A stretch of DNA of 64,000 bases from assembly GCA_010015675.1 (NCBI GenBank), contig ML976980.1, forward strand, positions 426,562-490,561, given 5' to 3'. The notes under the pieces were generated by a model. It worked only from the letters and a program-made list of their open reading frames with translations. It was not told where the DNA came from and did no database searches. Position numbers and translations under genes: made by a program. This stretch comes from Byssothecium circinans (taxonomy: Eukaryota > Ascomycota > Dothideomycetes > Pleosporales > Massarinaceae). Of this stretch, positions 9,379-21,104 are shown in pieces; the stretch's first letter is position 1, and each line of letters starts with the position of its first letter.

Positions 9379-12300
9379 CTAACCAAACTCCCTCAACCCC
9401 TCCAAAACATCCCTCTGCCGCTGACTCCCCATCTTCTCAAACCCATCCACACTCATAACAAACGTCGCCCGCCCACCCGTCAGCGCGCGCAGCTGATTCA
9501 GATACCCCACCATCTCCTTCAACGGCACCCTGGCGACGATTTGCCGCTGGCTGTTCGCCAGGCCGGCGTTTGCATCGGCTGCGGCGTCGTTGGAGGTGGA
9601 GGAGGAGGAGGAGGAGGAGAAGGGGTCCGGGGGTGTGTAGATTTGCGCTGGGTTGATTGGGGGGACGTCTTCTAGCGATGATGTGGGGGAAGAAGAGGGA
9701 GAATCCGACCCCGACCCCAACCCCGACCCCGACCCCGAGCCATCAAGAGAAAGCACCTGCCCCCCCCTCGACGAAGAAAGATCCTGCACCACACTCCCAA
9801 GCGCGCCCTCATTAACGAAAATCGTAACCATCATCACTGGTTCCATCAACACGCTCGCGGTCCCCTCGTTCGCACGACGCAGACACTGCGCCACCGCCAT
9901 GCGGGCCGCCATGCTCATGGCCGTGCTGCTCGTTTCGGGGAAGACGTGGTGCTGCGCGTCGAGGACGAGGGAGATGCGCGTGTTGGAGACGGGGAAGCTG
10001 GCGAAGGGGCCGCGGGAGAGGGCTGCGGAGGCGCCGGCGTGGAGGGAGGAGAGGAGCGATGGGAGGGTGAGGTGTGCGGGGAGCAGCGATTTGTGGGATT
10101 TCGAGTCGTGGCGGGAGAGGTGTGGGTGGGAGATGTGGAGCGTGTTGTTGTCGTGGAGGGGGTAGGTGGTTTCGAAGGGGCTGTCTTCTGTTTCTGCTGA
10201 TGCTGAAGTTTCTCCGGGGAGCAAAGAGGCTTCTTCCGTGGGCGTGACGTGTACGGTTATCCCTGCCTTTGCGGGTTTGCCGGCGATGGGTTTATCGAGA
10301 ACGATGGTCAGTGGGGTCGTCGGTGAAGTGATGGTCTCGCGGTATCCGATTTCTATCTTGCCGATGCGCGCTTTGGCCTTGAAATCGTTGAGGAGCCTAT
10401 CTCGGGCGATTTCCAGATGGAGATCGCCCATGCCTGCGAGATGCGTTTGGCCGCTTTCTTCGTCGACGGAGAGATGCAGACTGGGGTCTTCTCGGAGGAG
10501 GATGTTGAGGCTTTCTTGCACGTGTTTTTGTTCGCTGAGACTGCTGGGCTCGATGCTTGTGAAGAACACGGGAGACGGGACGTTGATGGGGCGTAGTTGG
10601 AGTGTTTTGAGACCGCCCGCGGGTGAGCCTTTCATTTGGAGGCCTTTGTAGGTGAGTAGGGTGTCGCCGGTTCGTGCGTGCTTGAGGCCGGATATTACGC
10701 CGATTTGACCCGCTGTGAGGACATCGGTTTCCACGGCGTCGTTGGCGTAGATTTTGAGGAGGCGTGGGGCACGTTCGGTGGTGTGGAGTGAGGTGTTGTA
10801 GAGGATGCTGCCCTTTTTCAACTCGCCGCTGTAGATGCGCACGTAGACGAGGATACCGCGTTTTGCATCATTGACCACTTTGAATGCAAGAGCACAAGAG
10901 TTTAGGTTTCGGACCTCGGGAATGTCGAAGACGCTTCTTGTTTTCTGCTGGCCTTTTTTCGCGGGGACGGCTGTCGGGACGTAGGAGAGGAGTTGGGCGA
11001 GTGTGCATGATTGGTTTTCGACGCAGATCTCTGGGGAGGGGCGTTCGAGGGGGGAGGGTAAGAGGTCTACCACTGTGTCTAGGAGAGGTTGTACACCGAT
11101 GTTGCGAAAACTGGCTCCCGCGAAAATGGGGATGATGATTTGCGGCGTTTGAAGGATAACACGGCGCAGCGATTGTAGGATTTGGAGGCCAGGAATGGAG
11201 AGGTGGTCTTCTTCGTGGTCGAGGAAGAGGGAAACCATGTTATCGTCGTGTTCGCTGAGGAGTTCGACGAGTGCTATACGCGCTTTCTTAATTTCAGCGG
11301 CGAAGTTTGCGTCTGTCTTTTCGAGCTGGGCGAGATCAAAGGCTTGTATCTGACTGCCATCGGTTGATCCATGCCACAAGAGACCCCGAAGGTGAATGGC
11401 GTCGCCTACACCAACAAAGTCCCCCTTCCCTCCTTTCCACCATGGGATCTGACATACTGCAGGCCAACCATGCAACCGCACACCAACCTCCTTTACGGTT
11501 CGTGAAAACGCCGCACCAACTCGATCAAGCTTGTTAACAAAGATGATGCGAGGAATCTGATAATGGCCTGCTTGCCTCCATACTTTTTCTGTTTGGGCTT
11601 CTACACCAGCGACACCGTCGAGAATACATACTGCGCCATCTAGGACGCGGAGAGAGCGTAGAACCTCAAAGGTAAAGTCCGCGTGGCCCGGCGTGTCAAT
11701 AAGGTTAATGTTGTGAACGATCGAGGAGCGTGGGATGCTGTCGAAGTTTGGGGGTAGTTGAGGCGGTGGAGGTGGAGGTGGAGGTGGAGAGGTGGACTCT
11801 GGATTTGGAGGTAATGGAGGCCAGTGGAAGGTGATGGCGGCGGACTGGATGGTGATGCCGCGGGCTCGTTCGGCGGGCAGGAAGTCGGTGACTGTTGAAC
11901 CTTCGTCGACATCTAAGATAGGTTAGATGTATGCTGAGACTGGATTGATGATGGTCCATAGCAAGGAGTAGTTAAAGACGGTTGGTAACATATGCAGAAC
12001 AAGGATGAAAGAAAATGTCAACATGCTAGTCGTATCATAATATCCCGGTCGTCTTCGAGTTTTGTAGCAAGAATAATTGAAAAGAATGGTCGAAGGAGAG
12101 ACGTTCCTTTGTGAAGTGAAAGGCTACATGCACTGCTTGGGGCGAATGCATACCTCCTATTCTTCTTGTATAGCCACTATAGTAGAGCATGCGCTCTGTG
12201 GTTGTCGTTTTGCCCTAATCATATTATTATGTATATTCTGTCATGCTGTTCCCGACTTACAGCATCAATGTGGGCAATGATGCCAATGTTTCGCGTAGTC

Positions 12301-12410
12301 TTCGATAGCTGGTCTCCCTCTGGGCTAGCCTGCGTCGACAACAGCCGTCTAGGAGCCCTTACATGGTGGCTCACGACTCTGCGTGCGCACCATATCCATC
12401 TAGACTGCAT
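9379..12410 (-). CDS. mef2: mitochondrial elongation factor G2 (ribosome-recycling GTPase)
   Basis: Exons 12410-12261, 12214-12154 and 11912-9379 give 914 residues. MEF2/EF-G2mt works with ribosome recycling factor to split mitochondrial ribosomes, and does not act in translocation. The Arg-rich leader (MQSRWIWCARRV...) is a mitochondrial targeting signal. GTPase motifs: AHIDA-GKTTTTERML (46-60), RGITIQSAA (88-96), DTPGHADF (143-150), NKLDRVG (197-203). Domains II-V follow. Compared with the family, there is a Pro-rich insertion of about 35 residues between switch I and DTPG (about 101-137), and a Gly/Ser-rich insertion (DNA 9,610-9,760) in the C-terminal half. Intron 1 falls exactly inside the P-loop. 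An upstream in-frame ATG at 12527 would add 39 residues. I prefer 12410 because the leader then begins directly with the targeting helix. Confidence 0.9.
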
Positions 12411-12615
12411 TCCAAATGCTGTCCGATACCAATGCTGATGGATTGAAGTCGTGGTCGGAGGCCACACGTGACCGCAAAGAATGACGATGCACGGCGCCTT
12501 CCCGCACAGGCAGTTCGCCAAGAACATTCACTAGCAACGGCAGGCGGCCACGGAATACCATCATCGCATCGCGAGCTCGCCAGCCTCCTCTCGCGCCCCC
12601 AATTCCTCTGACGCC
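12411..12615. promoter_or_regulatory. divergent promoter, MEF2 and Vps17
   Basis: Only 205 bp separate the two divergent start codons, so regulatory sequence must be shared. There is a CACGTG at 12464-12469, an E-box-like palindrome, inside GGCCACACGTGACC. Confidence 0.5.
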
Positions 12616-14475
12616 ATGGACTACTCGGCTCACGACCCAGATCACCCCGCCGGCAGCGATCCATGGGCTTCTTCGCCGCAACACAATAGGACGACGTTCG
12701 CGCAGCCCTCCAACAGCGATGTTCCCTCGTCTCCGCTCCCTCCGCAAGCTTCCCCGTACGGCGACGGCTCGGATCAGTATGGCTACATGGGTGACCAGGC
12801 AGCTCAGAATCGGCTAAGGACAGCGTCTGAGAATGGCGATACCAATCCTCCGCCGCCGCAGCAGCAGAGCGAAACAGCCCCCCCGCAGCATCAACAACAA
12901 ACTCCGGCGCAAGGCCAGCACGCACAGCAAGGTCACCAACAACCGCAGCGCTATCATGGGAATCGACAACAGCGGCAGCAGCCTCACTACAAGCTTCAGG
13001 CGAAGGTGACGGGACTGGAGCGGACCGGCAAGAAGGACCCGATACTCAAGTTCGATGTCTACGTAGGTGCCTCTGTCGCCATACCGTCCCATCCTCTAAC
13101 ACATGGAATAGACGAACCTCCCCAAATTCCGTACGACCCAGTTCCGCGATGTCCGACGCCAACACTCTGAATTCGTAAAACTCGGTGAACATTTGATATC
13201 AGCATGTCCAGAGGCAATGGTACCCGCAGTCCCCCCTGCTACCACGTCAGCCGGTGCTGGCACGGATGAAGACGAAGCGCGTGTCAAGGCGTCAATACAA
13301 CGGTGGCTGAATGTCGTCTGTAGCAACGATATCCTCATTCGCGATGAGGAAATGGTCTTCTTTGTGGAAGCCGACTTTGGATACAGCCCCAGCTTCAAGA
13401 GAAAACAACCAGCTACCGGTGTGCGGCGGAAGATGATCAAACAGTTTGCGCCTCCGCCTGACGACACCCCAGAGCTCGCTGCAGCACGTCCGATCGTCAA
13501 GAGTTTCTACCTAGGCACTATGGACACGGAGCAAAGGGTCGAGAAAGTCGTGAGGTCCAGGAGAAGTATGATCTATACACTATTATTAAGCAATGGCACT
13601 GACAACTGATAGACCTTGGAGTCGCGGAGACCGACCTTGGCCAGAAGTTTGCAGCTATGCACGGGCAGGAAACACATCCCGGACTCAGTCTTGCATATCG
13701 AAAACTGGGGAAGGTCATCCAGGCAACGGGTGATTACCATGCAGCACAAGGCACAGCCGAAGCGACAACCCTTGGTGACCCGCTTCAATACCACAGCAGC
13801 GATGCCTTCATCGTGAAGGAGACGCTCACCAACCGACACATCATTCTCCGGGAGCTGCTTCAAGCTCAAGCATCTACCAGGTCGAAATTGTCCGCAGCAG
13901 ATCGCTTGAAGGCCAGTTCGAGTGTAAAGAGGGACAAGGTAGACGAGGCGATTGCAGCACTCGATGAGGCTCGCAGCCACGAGACCTATCTCCTTCAAAA
14001 GTCCCAACGCGTCACGGCGAATCTACTCCATGAGCAAAAGAAGTGGTTTTCCCGCACTGCTTCAGAGATGCGGTACGCCATCCGGGAATATGTTGTTCGC
14101 CAGATCGAGGCAGAGCGCCGAACACTCGCTACGCTGGAGTCTGTGCGGCCCGATATCCGTGCAATTGACGGAAGCGGGGGACTCTCACGATTAGGTCGCG
14201 AAGCACATCCTGCTGTGCGTCGCGCATCGATGGCGAGCTCGCAGGGGCCGAAAGGTGATGCCTGGTCTGGTGTTCCTAGACGGCCAGGTGATGGCCTCAA
14301 TCGAACTGTTAGTGGCAGCTTCCCCTCGGTGGCAGAGGCCCCAGAAGAAGCGGGAGAAGGAGAAGAAGGATCTACTGGCAGAAAACGCGCGACTAGCAAG
14401 GCTGGTGTTGATGATGACGAGGATCGCATTGATGCGAAGAATGCCGCGAGCAGACTAGCCACGACGACGTTTTGA
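12616..14475 (+). CDS. vps17: retromer-associated sorting nexin Vps17 (PX-BAR)
   Basis: Exons 12616-13062, 13112-13565 and 13613-14475 give 587 residues. Vps17 pairs with Vps5 to form the membrane-bending half of retromer, returning receptors from endosome to Golgi. The first ~125 residues are disordered and Gln/Pro/His-rich. The PX domain starts with HYKLQAKVTGLERTGKKDP and continues across intron 1 through FRTTQFRDVRRQHSEFVKLGEHL. The Vps5-type BAR domain follows (about 330-520), with long helices such as RSKLSAADRLK and HEQKKWFSRTASEMRYAIREYV. The tail is charged and ends ASRLATTTF. In Vps17 the basic phosphoinositide pocket of PX is often degenerate, and I did not confirm it here. A second endosomal sorting nexin gene (Snx41) lies 24 kb away. 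Confidence 0.9.
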
Positions 14476-17245
14476 GTAAACAACCCCTGATCTGTGCTGG
14501 TGGCTCCATTTGTATAGTGTATAAGAGGGGCGGCGGCTTCTGCGCCCTACTATGTTGTCACTGACTGGGCGCTTGGACACCATTGCGAAGCTGGCACTGA
14601 GATTATTCTTGGATCGAGCATGTAGTGAGGCCCCGACCTGCTCTAGACTTTGTTGCATCCTCAATTCGCACAACTTGATACCTTTGCTCTTGACTTCACT
14701 TTTAAGTCAAGAGAGACACGCAATATACATTCCACAAGACTTTCTCATCTCTTTCATCTACTGTCTTGATTTTTCTTTCTTGCCAAGGCCCATTAGAGCA
14801 ATCTCTGAAGCTCCACCAACCGGCGCATGCTAACCATATATAATATCTGGCATGTATCGCCGCACCTGGCTTTTCTTTTTCTTCCATGCAGGCATCGGCT
14901 GCTACGATCAACCGGCAGATCCGTCCAGTTGCTTTTTCCAAGCTTCCATGCAGCGAAGGTGGGTGTGGACGTTTCTATACGACAAGCTTCCAAGCAACGA
15001 CTGACGACATCCGCTGCAACACAAGGGATCGAGAACAGCATCCAGATCGGCAGATTGATGTGAACACGACAGACGTTGTCATGTTACCAGGTAACAATAT
15101 ATGAAAACTCAATCAATATCTTCATGCCTAAACGGCACTTCCACAGCCTCTTCCCCACGGTAACATCGCATCGCACCATAAAACGCTCGTCCTCATATAT
15201 CACCCCACCAGGTTGCCGGGAAAACACACTGATCAGTTGACAGCACCGGCGCTGTTTTTTCTTGTGTTTGCCACTTGCGGGTGGCTTTATTTCTATAGTA
15301 TATGTATGCCACTGGTATGGGGAGCTAGAGCTGGGTACGGGGGAAACGCGGGGTGGATAAATGAAGATTTTGATTGCGAACAAGTTTGGGGAGCGGAAGA
15401 AATACTTTAACTATACTCCCTGCCATGAAACGTCGTTGGATAGCATGGAATGGTTCACATCCGCGGTGGCCGCCGTGTTTTCAAGCCGTGTTGCACCGAG
15501 AATAAGTATAGGTGGGTGGAGCTTTTTCGGGAATGCGATCAAGGAGTGTTCCATGCTGGACGGTTTATAACTTTATTGGAATCACAGGCCCATCATCTTT
15601 TGGCCGGTTCCCGATCCCCGCAATTGCTTGCTACTGCACTCGTCTGAACGCCGTCTTGGGTCGCGATTTTTCCGGTCCGCATAGCCTACGCGAAGACCGG
15701 GGTCGTTGCGCATCTGACCTCTCCGCTCTGTGGCGGAAAGCACTCTGTACGCGGCGACAACTCCTCAAGGCGACAACGAAATGGCAGAGATGCAGCTGAC
15801 GAGAGCAGATAATGAGAGTTTGTCGGGCCACGTTATCTTAAGGGCGAAAGCTTTGACTACCCGCCCCACAGATATGCGTCCAGTTCGAGACATTGATCGT
15901 TAGCTTACCTGGACAGTGAAAAGGCTGAAGTATGCAATCTCCCAACACGAGAGAAGGCCAGCCGCGCGGCAGCTGTGGCTTCCGTAGCACAGGAAAAAAA
16001 GTGTACACTGTTGATGGGACCTCGCCGAAGCACTGACTGGCAATTGAACAGCAGACTCCAGAAAACGAAGCAAGTTCCTTTGTGCCGAATTATATCAGCG
16101 CAAGGAGGGTCGCGGGTTGGTTGATGCGTCTACATGGCTGGCTGGCAATCCACGTGTACGGTATGCAATATGTATGATGCATATGACGATGAAAGTTCAA
16201 AGCTCCAAAGCTCTCCTTTCTGCCCTCAGGCTTCAGGAATGAGTAGTCCGCCGTTCAGATATCATGCGAGTGTCATGCTATGGCGTGCTGCTGTGTCTCG
16301 TATTACTGCATCCAACGTTCTCGTCCTAGACTACTGGTGGCACTGTGGAAAGCCAGGCTGGAGCAACGGGAGGGACTGACAGACGCCACAACTTTGGCAA
16401 AGCGGACTCGTGGACCGTAGATTGGGTACGCAAGAGATGATTCACTGTAGGGTTCTCCTTCTCCTCCTTCGTCCCCCCTGTCGTTTCCTCGAATCCTTTA
16501 CACCACGACACGACGCACGGACACTCCTGGGCATCTCTTCGCTTACTCGAGCAGACCGTGTCACTGTGGCCAACAAGCCGGGTAAACATAATTTCGCTGT
16601 CATTTGATTCTGCTTTAGCCTTTTGTTTTGTGCTTTGAGAACGAGGACTGTGATGAGATATTATTGGAGCCAAGGGGTAATATAAGAATAGGAGGGTGAT
16701 GGAAACGTTCATAGAGGGGAAGGCATGGGGGGTTGTTGGATGCGAACTGGGATGGTCCCGGTTGTGGACAAGGGAGCTAGGGATTGGAGGCTTGGCATTG
16801 TGACTGGAATGACGCCTCCGAGAGCTGCACCGCGGGCGTGCGGTTAGGGCTACGGCTGCGTGAGAGGCATACCCGGTGCTGCTCTTTATTTACTGGCGGC
16901 CCGGTCGTTGGGGTAAGCACTCTCTGCAGTTCTTGATATCCCTTCTCCTACGCTCTCCACACCATTGTTAACATTCTAGCACCTCTTGAGTGTTTCTGTT
17001 TCTCTTTCGCTTCACGCGCTATCTCAGACTGGGAGTCAATCCTCCACCCGTTTACCCCAGATCGGCAATCTACTTTTACGACTCGCGGCCACTTCGGCAA
17101 GGGTCGCGCCACCAGATCGATTTCACAGAGTTAATTGTTAGTGCGAACTGGAAGCACTTAGCTTTCGTCTTTCGCCGTTTTTCTCGGGGCTTCGGTGGAC
17201 CACACTTCGACACCACCACACACTCTAGATCAATCATCCTCAACC
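14476..17245. other. 2.8-kb gene-free interval
   Basis: Between Vps17 and the amidase, both on the + strand. Short open frames here do not join into a convincing spliced gene and none resembles a protein I know. Base composition is mixed, without long simple repeats. The last few hundred bp (about 16,850-17,245, pyrimidine-rich) are probably the amidase promoter and leader. A non-coding RNA or fast-evolving small gene cannot be excluded from sequence alone. Confidence 0.5.
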
Positions 17246-19679
17246 ATGCCGAACAGCATGTTCAAAGCCATAAAGCAGGCTCTCACGCCTTCCGCCTTCG
17301 AACCCGAACTGCCCGCCAACTACTTCGAGAAATACAACACAGCACGCAAACTCTCGTACACATCCTCAAACTCCACATCCTCACTGCCCGAATTCGATCT
17401 GCTTGAAGTGTCCGCTTTTGAGCTTTCGGAGATGCTGAATGCGGGTGCTATCACGAGTGTGGAGATTGTGGAAGCGTACCTGCAACAAATCGATCAGCAT
17501 AATCGAAGAGGGAGGCAGTTGAGGGCGCTGATTTCAGTGGCGCCGAGACATGAGTTATTGAGGATTGCGAAGCGGTTGGATGATGAGAGGTTGAGGGGCA
17601 AGAGGAGGGGACCGCTTCATGGGATTCCAGTCGTTCTTAAGGACAATATTATGACGGATGCGAATTTGGGTATGGATACTACAGTCGGTACGTCTTCATG
17701 CTTCTACCCCCACAACCTCTCTAAACTAACTCTTGCTAGGCTCATACGCATTCGTCGGCTGCATACCGAAAAAGAACGCAACAATAGTCGACCGCCTCAT
17801 CCGGAGAGGTCTCATCATTCTCGGCAAAGCAAATCTCACAGAGTTCTGTGGCCTCAAGAATCCTTCAATGCCGCCAGGATGGTCAGCTGTAGGCGGACAG
17901 TGCCAATCGCCGTACGTAGCAAGACACATTGCGAAGAAGAAGCTACACTGGGAGCTTTCGGCACCTGGAGGCTCATCAACAGGATCCGCAGTGAGCGTAT
18001 CTGCTGGTTTCAGCGCGCTGGCCATTGGAACAGATACGATCGGGTCACTGATCACGCCTGCGAATCGCGCGGGGTTGTACGCCCTGAAGCCTACGGTAGG
18101 CCAGGTACCCATGGATGGAATCTTTTCGCTGAGCAAGACTTTTGACTCTGCGGGTGGTATGGTAGGTCACCCGTCTTACACAAAAATGGGCCCTGAAACA
18201 CTTCGCTGACATTTCTCACTCCAAAACAGGCCAAATCCGCCAAAGACCTCGTCGCGCTTATGGACATCCTCCTCTCGCCCACCAGCAAGGAACGCAGCAT
18301 CAGTATCCCCAAGCAAATTTTCCGCATCAAAGAAGACTGGGCCGGTCTACGAATCGGATTCACAGAACCCACGATCTGGACATCGTGGCGTAAGAGCGGC
18401 CGAATCAATGCCGATGCCGAACGCTTTATGGTACGTATCTATATTTACTTTTCCTTGTCGCCCTCGCGAGGGTTATTTTCAGCTCTCTTGGGGAATGTGG
18501 AGAAATGAACATCCCGCATGACTGCATTGTTCCGAATCCAAGCTTCACTCTTTTGTTTTTCTGGGATTGCAGGGGTGCGGTTGCTGGGTCATCCGCTTTT
18601 CTCCCAAGTCCGGAAATTGGACTCTGGGCTGAAGTGGAGGTGGTTCGTGCGAGATGTACATGTGTGGATCTTTTAGCGACGCTTATGCTGACGGACAATC
18701 ATCATAGATCCAGAAATACGAGATGGTGGTCCAGAGCCTGATTGAGATGGGAGTCGATGTTGTGTATCCGGTTGAGCTGCCGAGTCAGAGTAGCTTGAAC
18801 TTGGATGGCAAGAACAGCTTTGAACCTATTGTTTGTAAGTCACTCCAATCTCATATCCATCACTTTGATATTGAACTTGCATACTAATAACAATGAGCAG
18901 ACTCCGAGTTCAAAGAATGCCTCGCGGAGTTCATACGCCAATTCAAAATCACAAAAGTGCACTCCCTCGCCGAAATCATAAACTTCAACCTCGAGCACCC
19001 GGAGCTCACTCTCCCCCCAAGTACGCCCCTACCCCCTCCCCTCCCTCTCCCCCAACACACCCTAACATCACCCTCAGCCTGCCCGCACCAAAACGACCTC
19101 ATGGCCGCCCTCCAAAGCGGCGCGAACCGCGACCTCGTCCGCTCCGCACGCTCGCACCTCCTGCAAGCCGGCGGCCGCGACGGCCTCGACTACCTCTTCT
19201 CGCAGCACAACCTCGACATCGTCATCGCCCCAGGCGACGCCGCCCTCTCCTCCCTCGCCGCAGCCGCCGGCTACCCGACCGCGGCCTGTCCCCTCAGCGC
19301 CCTAAAATTAAACGGCCAGCCCTTCGGCCTCACCCTCGCCGCCCCTCCACACACCGAGCACGCACTCCTGCACTTCCTCACCGCCTACGAAGCTACCTTC
19401 CCGCCGCGCGCGCTCCCACTCCCGCTATCCAGCGTGCCGCTGCAGAACCCGCATCCGGGACCCTTGCCCGATAGGCCAATTATCGAGTTGATTTTGCATG
19501 AGTGGGATACGAGACGGTTTAGCTGTAGTGCGGATGCGCTGGCGGATTGGCTCAATGCGAGGTGGAAGAAGAGTGGGTATCAGCTTACGGCCGAGACTGT
19601 GTGTGAGGTTCTGAGGAGTAATGGGCGGATTGCGTTTAGGGGGTTGGGCGATGATGCTGAGGGTGCTTTTGCGAGATGA
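17246..19679 (+). CDS. amidase-signature family hydrolase
   Basis: Exons 17246-17687, 17740-18161, 18230-18430, 18708-18834, 18901-19020 and 19078-19679 give 637 residues. Amidase-signature enzymes cleave carboxamides with a Ser-cisSer-Lys triad. Here these are Lys132 in PVVLKDNI, the cis-Ser (about 227) in PGGSSTGSA, and the nucleophile Ser250 in GTDTIGSLITPA. Fold-conserved pieces include GKANLTEF and GLYALKPTVGQVP. About 130 residues follow the usual end of the fold (PFGLTLAAP), starting with PPRALPLPL; they look like an extra small helical domain. The frame upstream of 17246 lacks an ATG, so this ATG is the start. Intron 5 (57 nt, 19021-19077) has no stop and keeps frame, so retention would add 19 residues. 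The substrate is unknown. No leader peptide is seen. Confidence 0.87.
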
Positions 19680-21104
19680 TGAGGATTTTCCTTTTCTCAA
19701 TCCTGTTTCGGCTTGAGATTTGGTTGTGTTCACACTCTCTGTTTGATCGCTTTCTCCTTTGTTTTCGTTTTCTCGGAGGCTGGTTGGGATGGGGTTGGGT
19801 GGTGGTGGGTTTAGCGTGGCGGTCTTTCTTTTGTTTTTGTTTTGTTTTTCTTGTTGGGTTTGGTTTGGGGGCGTTGCCTTGCGTTGCGTTGCATATGATA
19901 TCCCCGCTCGCTCCCTTGCTTGCTTCCTGGACTTGCTGCATTTTCATGGTTTGGAATTTAGTGGAACTACTACTGGGTAATGAGGTATGACCGAGTTCGA
20001 AAGGGGCTTTTGTATTATTTGGTAGCTCGATAGCATCATATGTGAAAGAACTTCTCATGTGTATTTATACCCTTCTCCAAGATAAATCGATAAATATGCC
20101 AAAGCACTTGTGCAGCTCACGATGGGTCGAGCTTGAATTTTCTCTGCCCCAGGACCCATCGCCTAACTTCTGGATTACAGTAGAGAAAGAAGAAAGAAGT
20201 GACTTGTATGAGATGGTTCATTAGGGGAGAATAACTTTTGTTGAGAAGATTTCATGGGTGGAGGAGAAAGATATAGAGAGAGTCATTTGCAATGAAGAAC
20301 ATGATCTCGAATCGCAATAATGGCCGGAGGCAGTTTGCAAAAACGCGCATATCCCAAAGCTTGAAGGGACTCAGACCACTCCTTGTCCCTTCCAAGAAAG
20401 AATCCGCCCCCTCCCGCCGGCTCCTTATTCACTCGCCTATCCACCCACAGTCGCTTGGAGAAAGGCACAAACACACAAAAAGCATTAACACAACAAAGAA
20501 ATAAAACAGCATGAATAGCCCGTCGAACAGGATAGGATCTAGGCACCCGGGGAGTATCGTATGCTGTAGTTCGTCAACTCTAGACTGAGGGCTTGGCAAG
20601 GCTCGTCTTCGAGCTTCTGATCGTAGTTGTTGTGGTGGCGGGTGGTGGAGGGCAAATGGCGCGGACGTGATGCAGCCTTTACAATTAAACGCCCACCAGG
20701 GGTGATGCTGGCGCAGAAATGTTGCAGGATCTGAGCCAAATGACTGATTGTGCTACCTGCTGTTGCCAACTGTAGGTACCCCGTGACAGTCAACCGTCAA
20801 CCAAGGCAACCGAGTGATCGAGCACGATCATCCTCTGGAGCGGTCTGGCCAGTGATGGGCTTGAAGGCCATGCGTAGTTCGCTGTGGCCCTTTTTCTTGG
20901 CGGGTGGAGTGTGGTTCTCGGTCGGGACGTGGGTTTGGTTCGTGGAGCTGGTCAACAAAGTTTAACCTGGCATGGTTTTCTTCCCTAGAGTCTGAGAACC
21001 TTCCCGTCCATCCATCCACCCATTCCGAAGAGCAACCCCCTCCAAACTCCCCAACCAAACTCTCCAGAGCCATGCACGTACGCAGGGAAATTCCAAACCA
21101 GCCA
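19680..21104. other. 1.4-kb interval between convergent 3' ends
   Basis: Lies between the amidase stop and the stop of the large - strand gene. The first 300 bp are T/G-rich and probably 3' UTR. No convincing gene is seen. A - strand open frame at 20539-20793 has no start context or family match and was set aside. Confidence 0.5.

Noticed and set aside
20539..20793. - strand frame with ITPGGRLIVKA, slightly like a methyltransferase or Dre2 segment
   Set aside because: It is isolated, has no joining exons and no SAM motif. The resemblance is too short to support.
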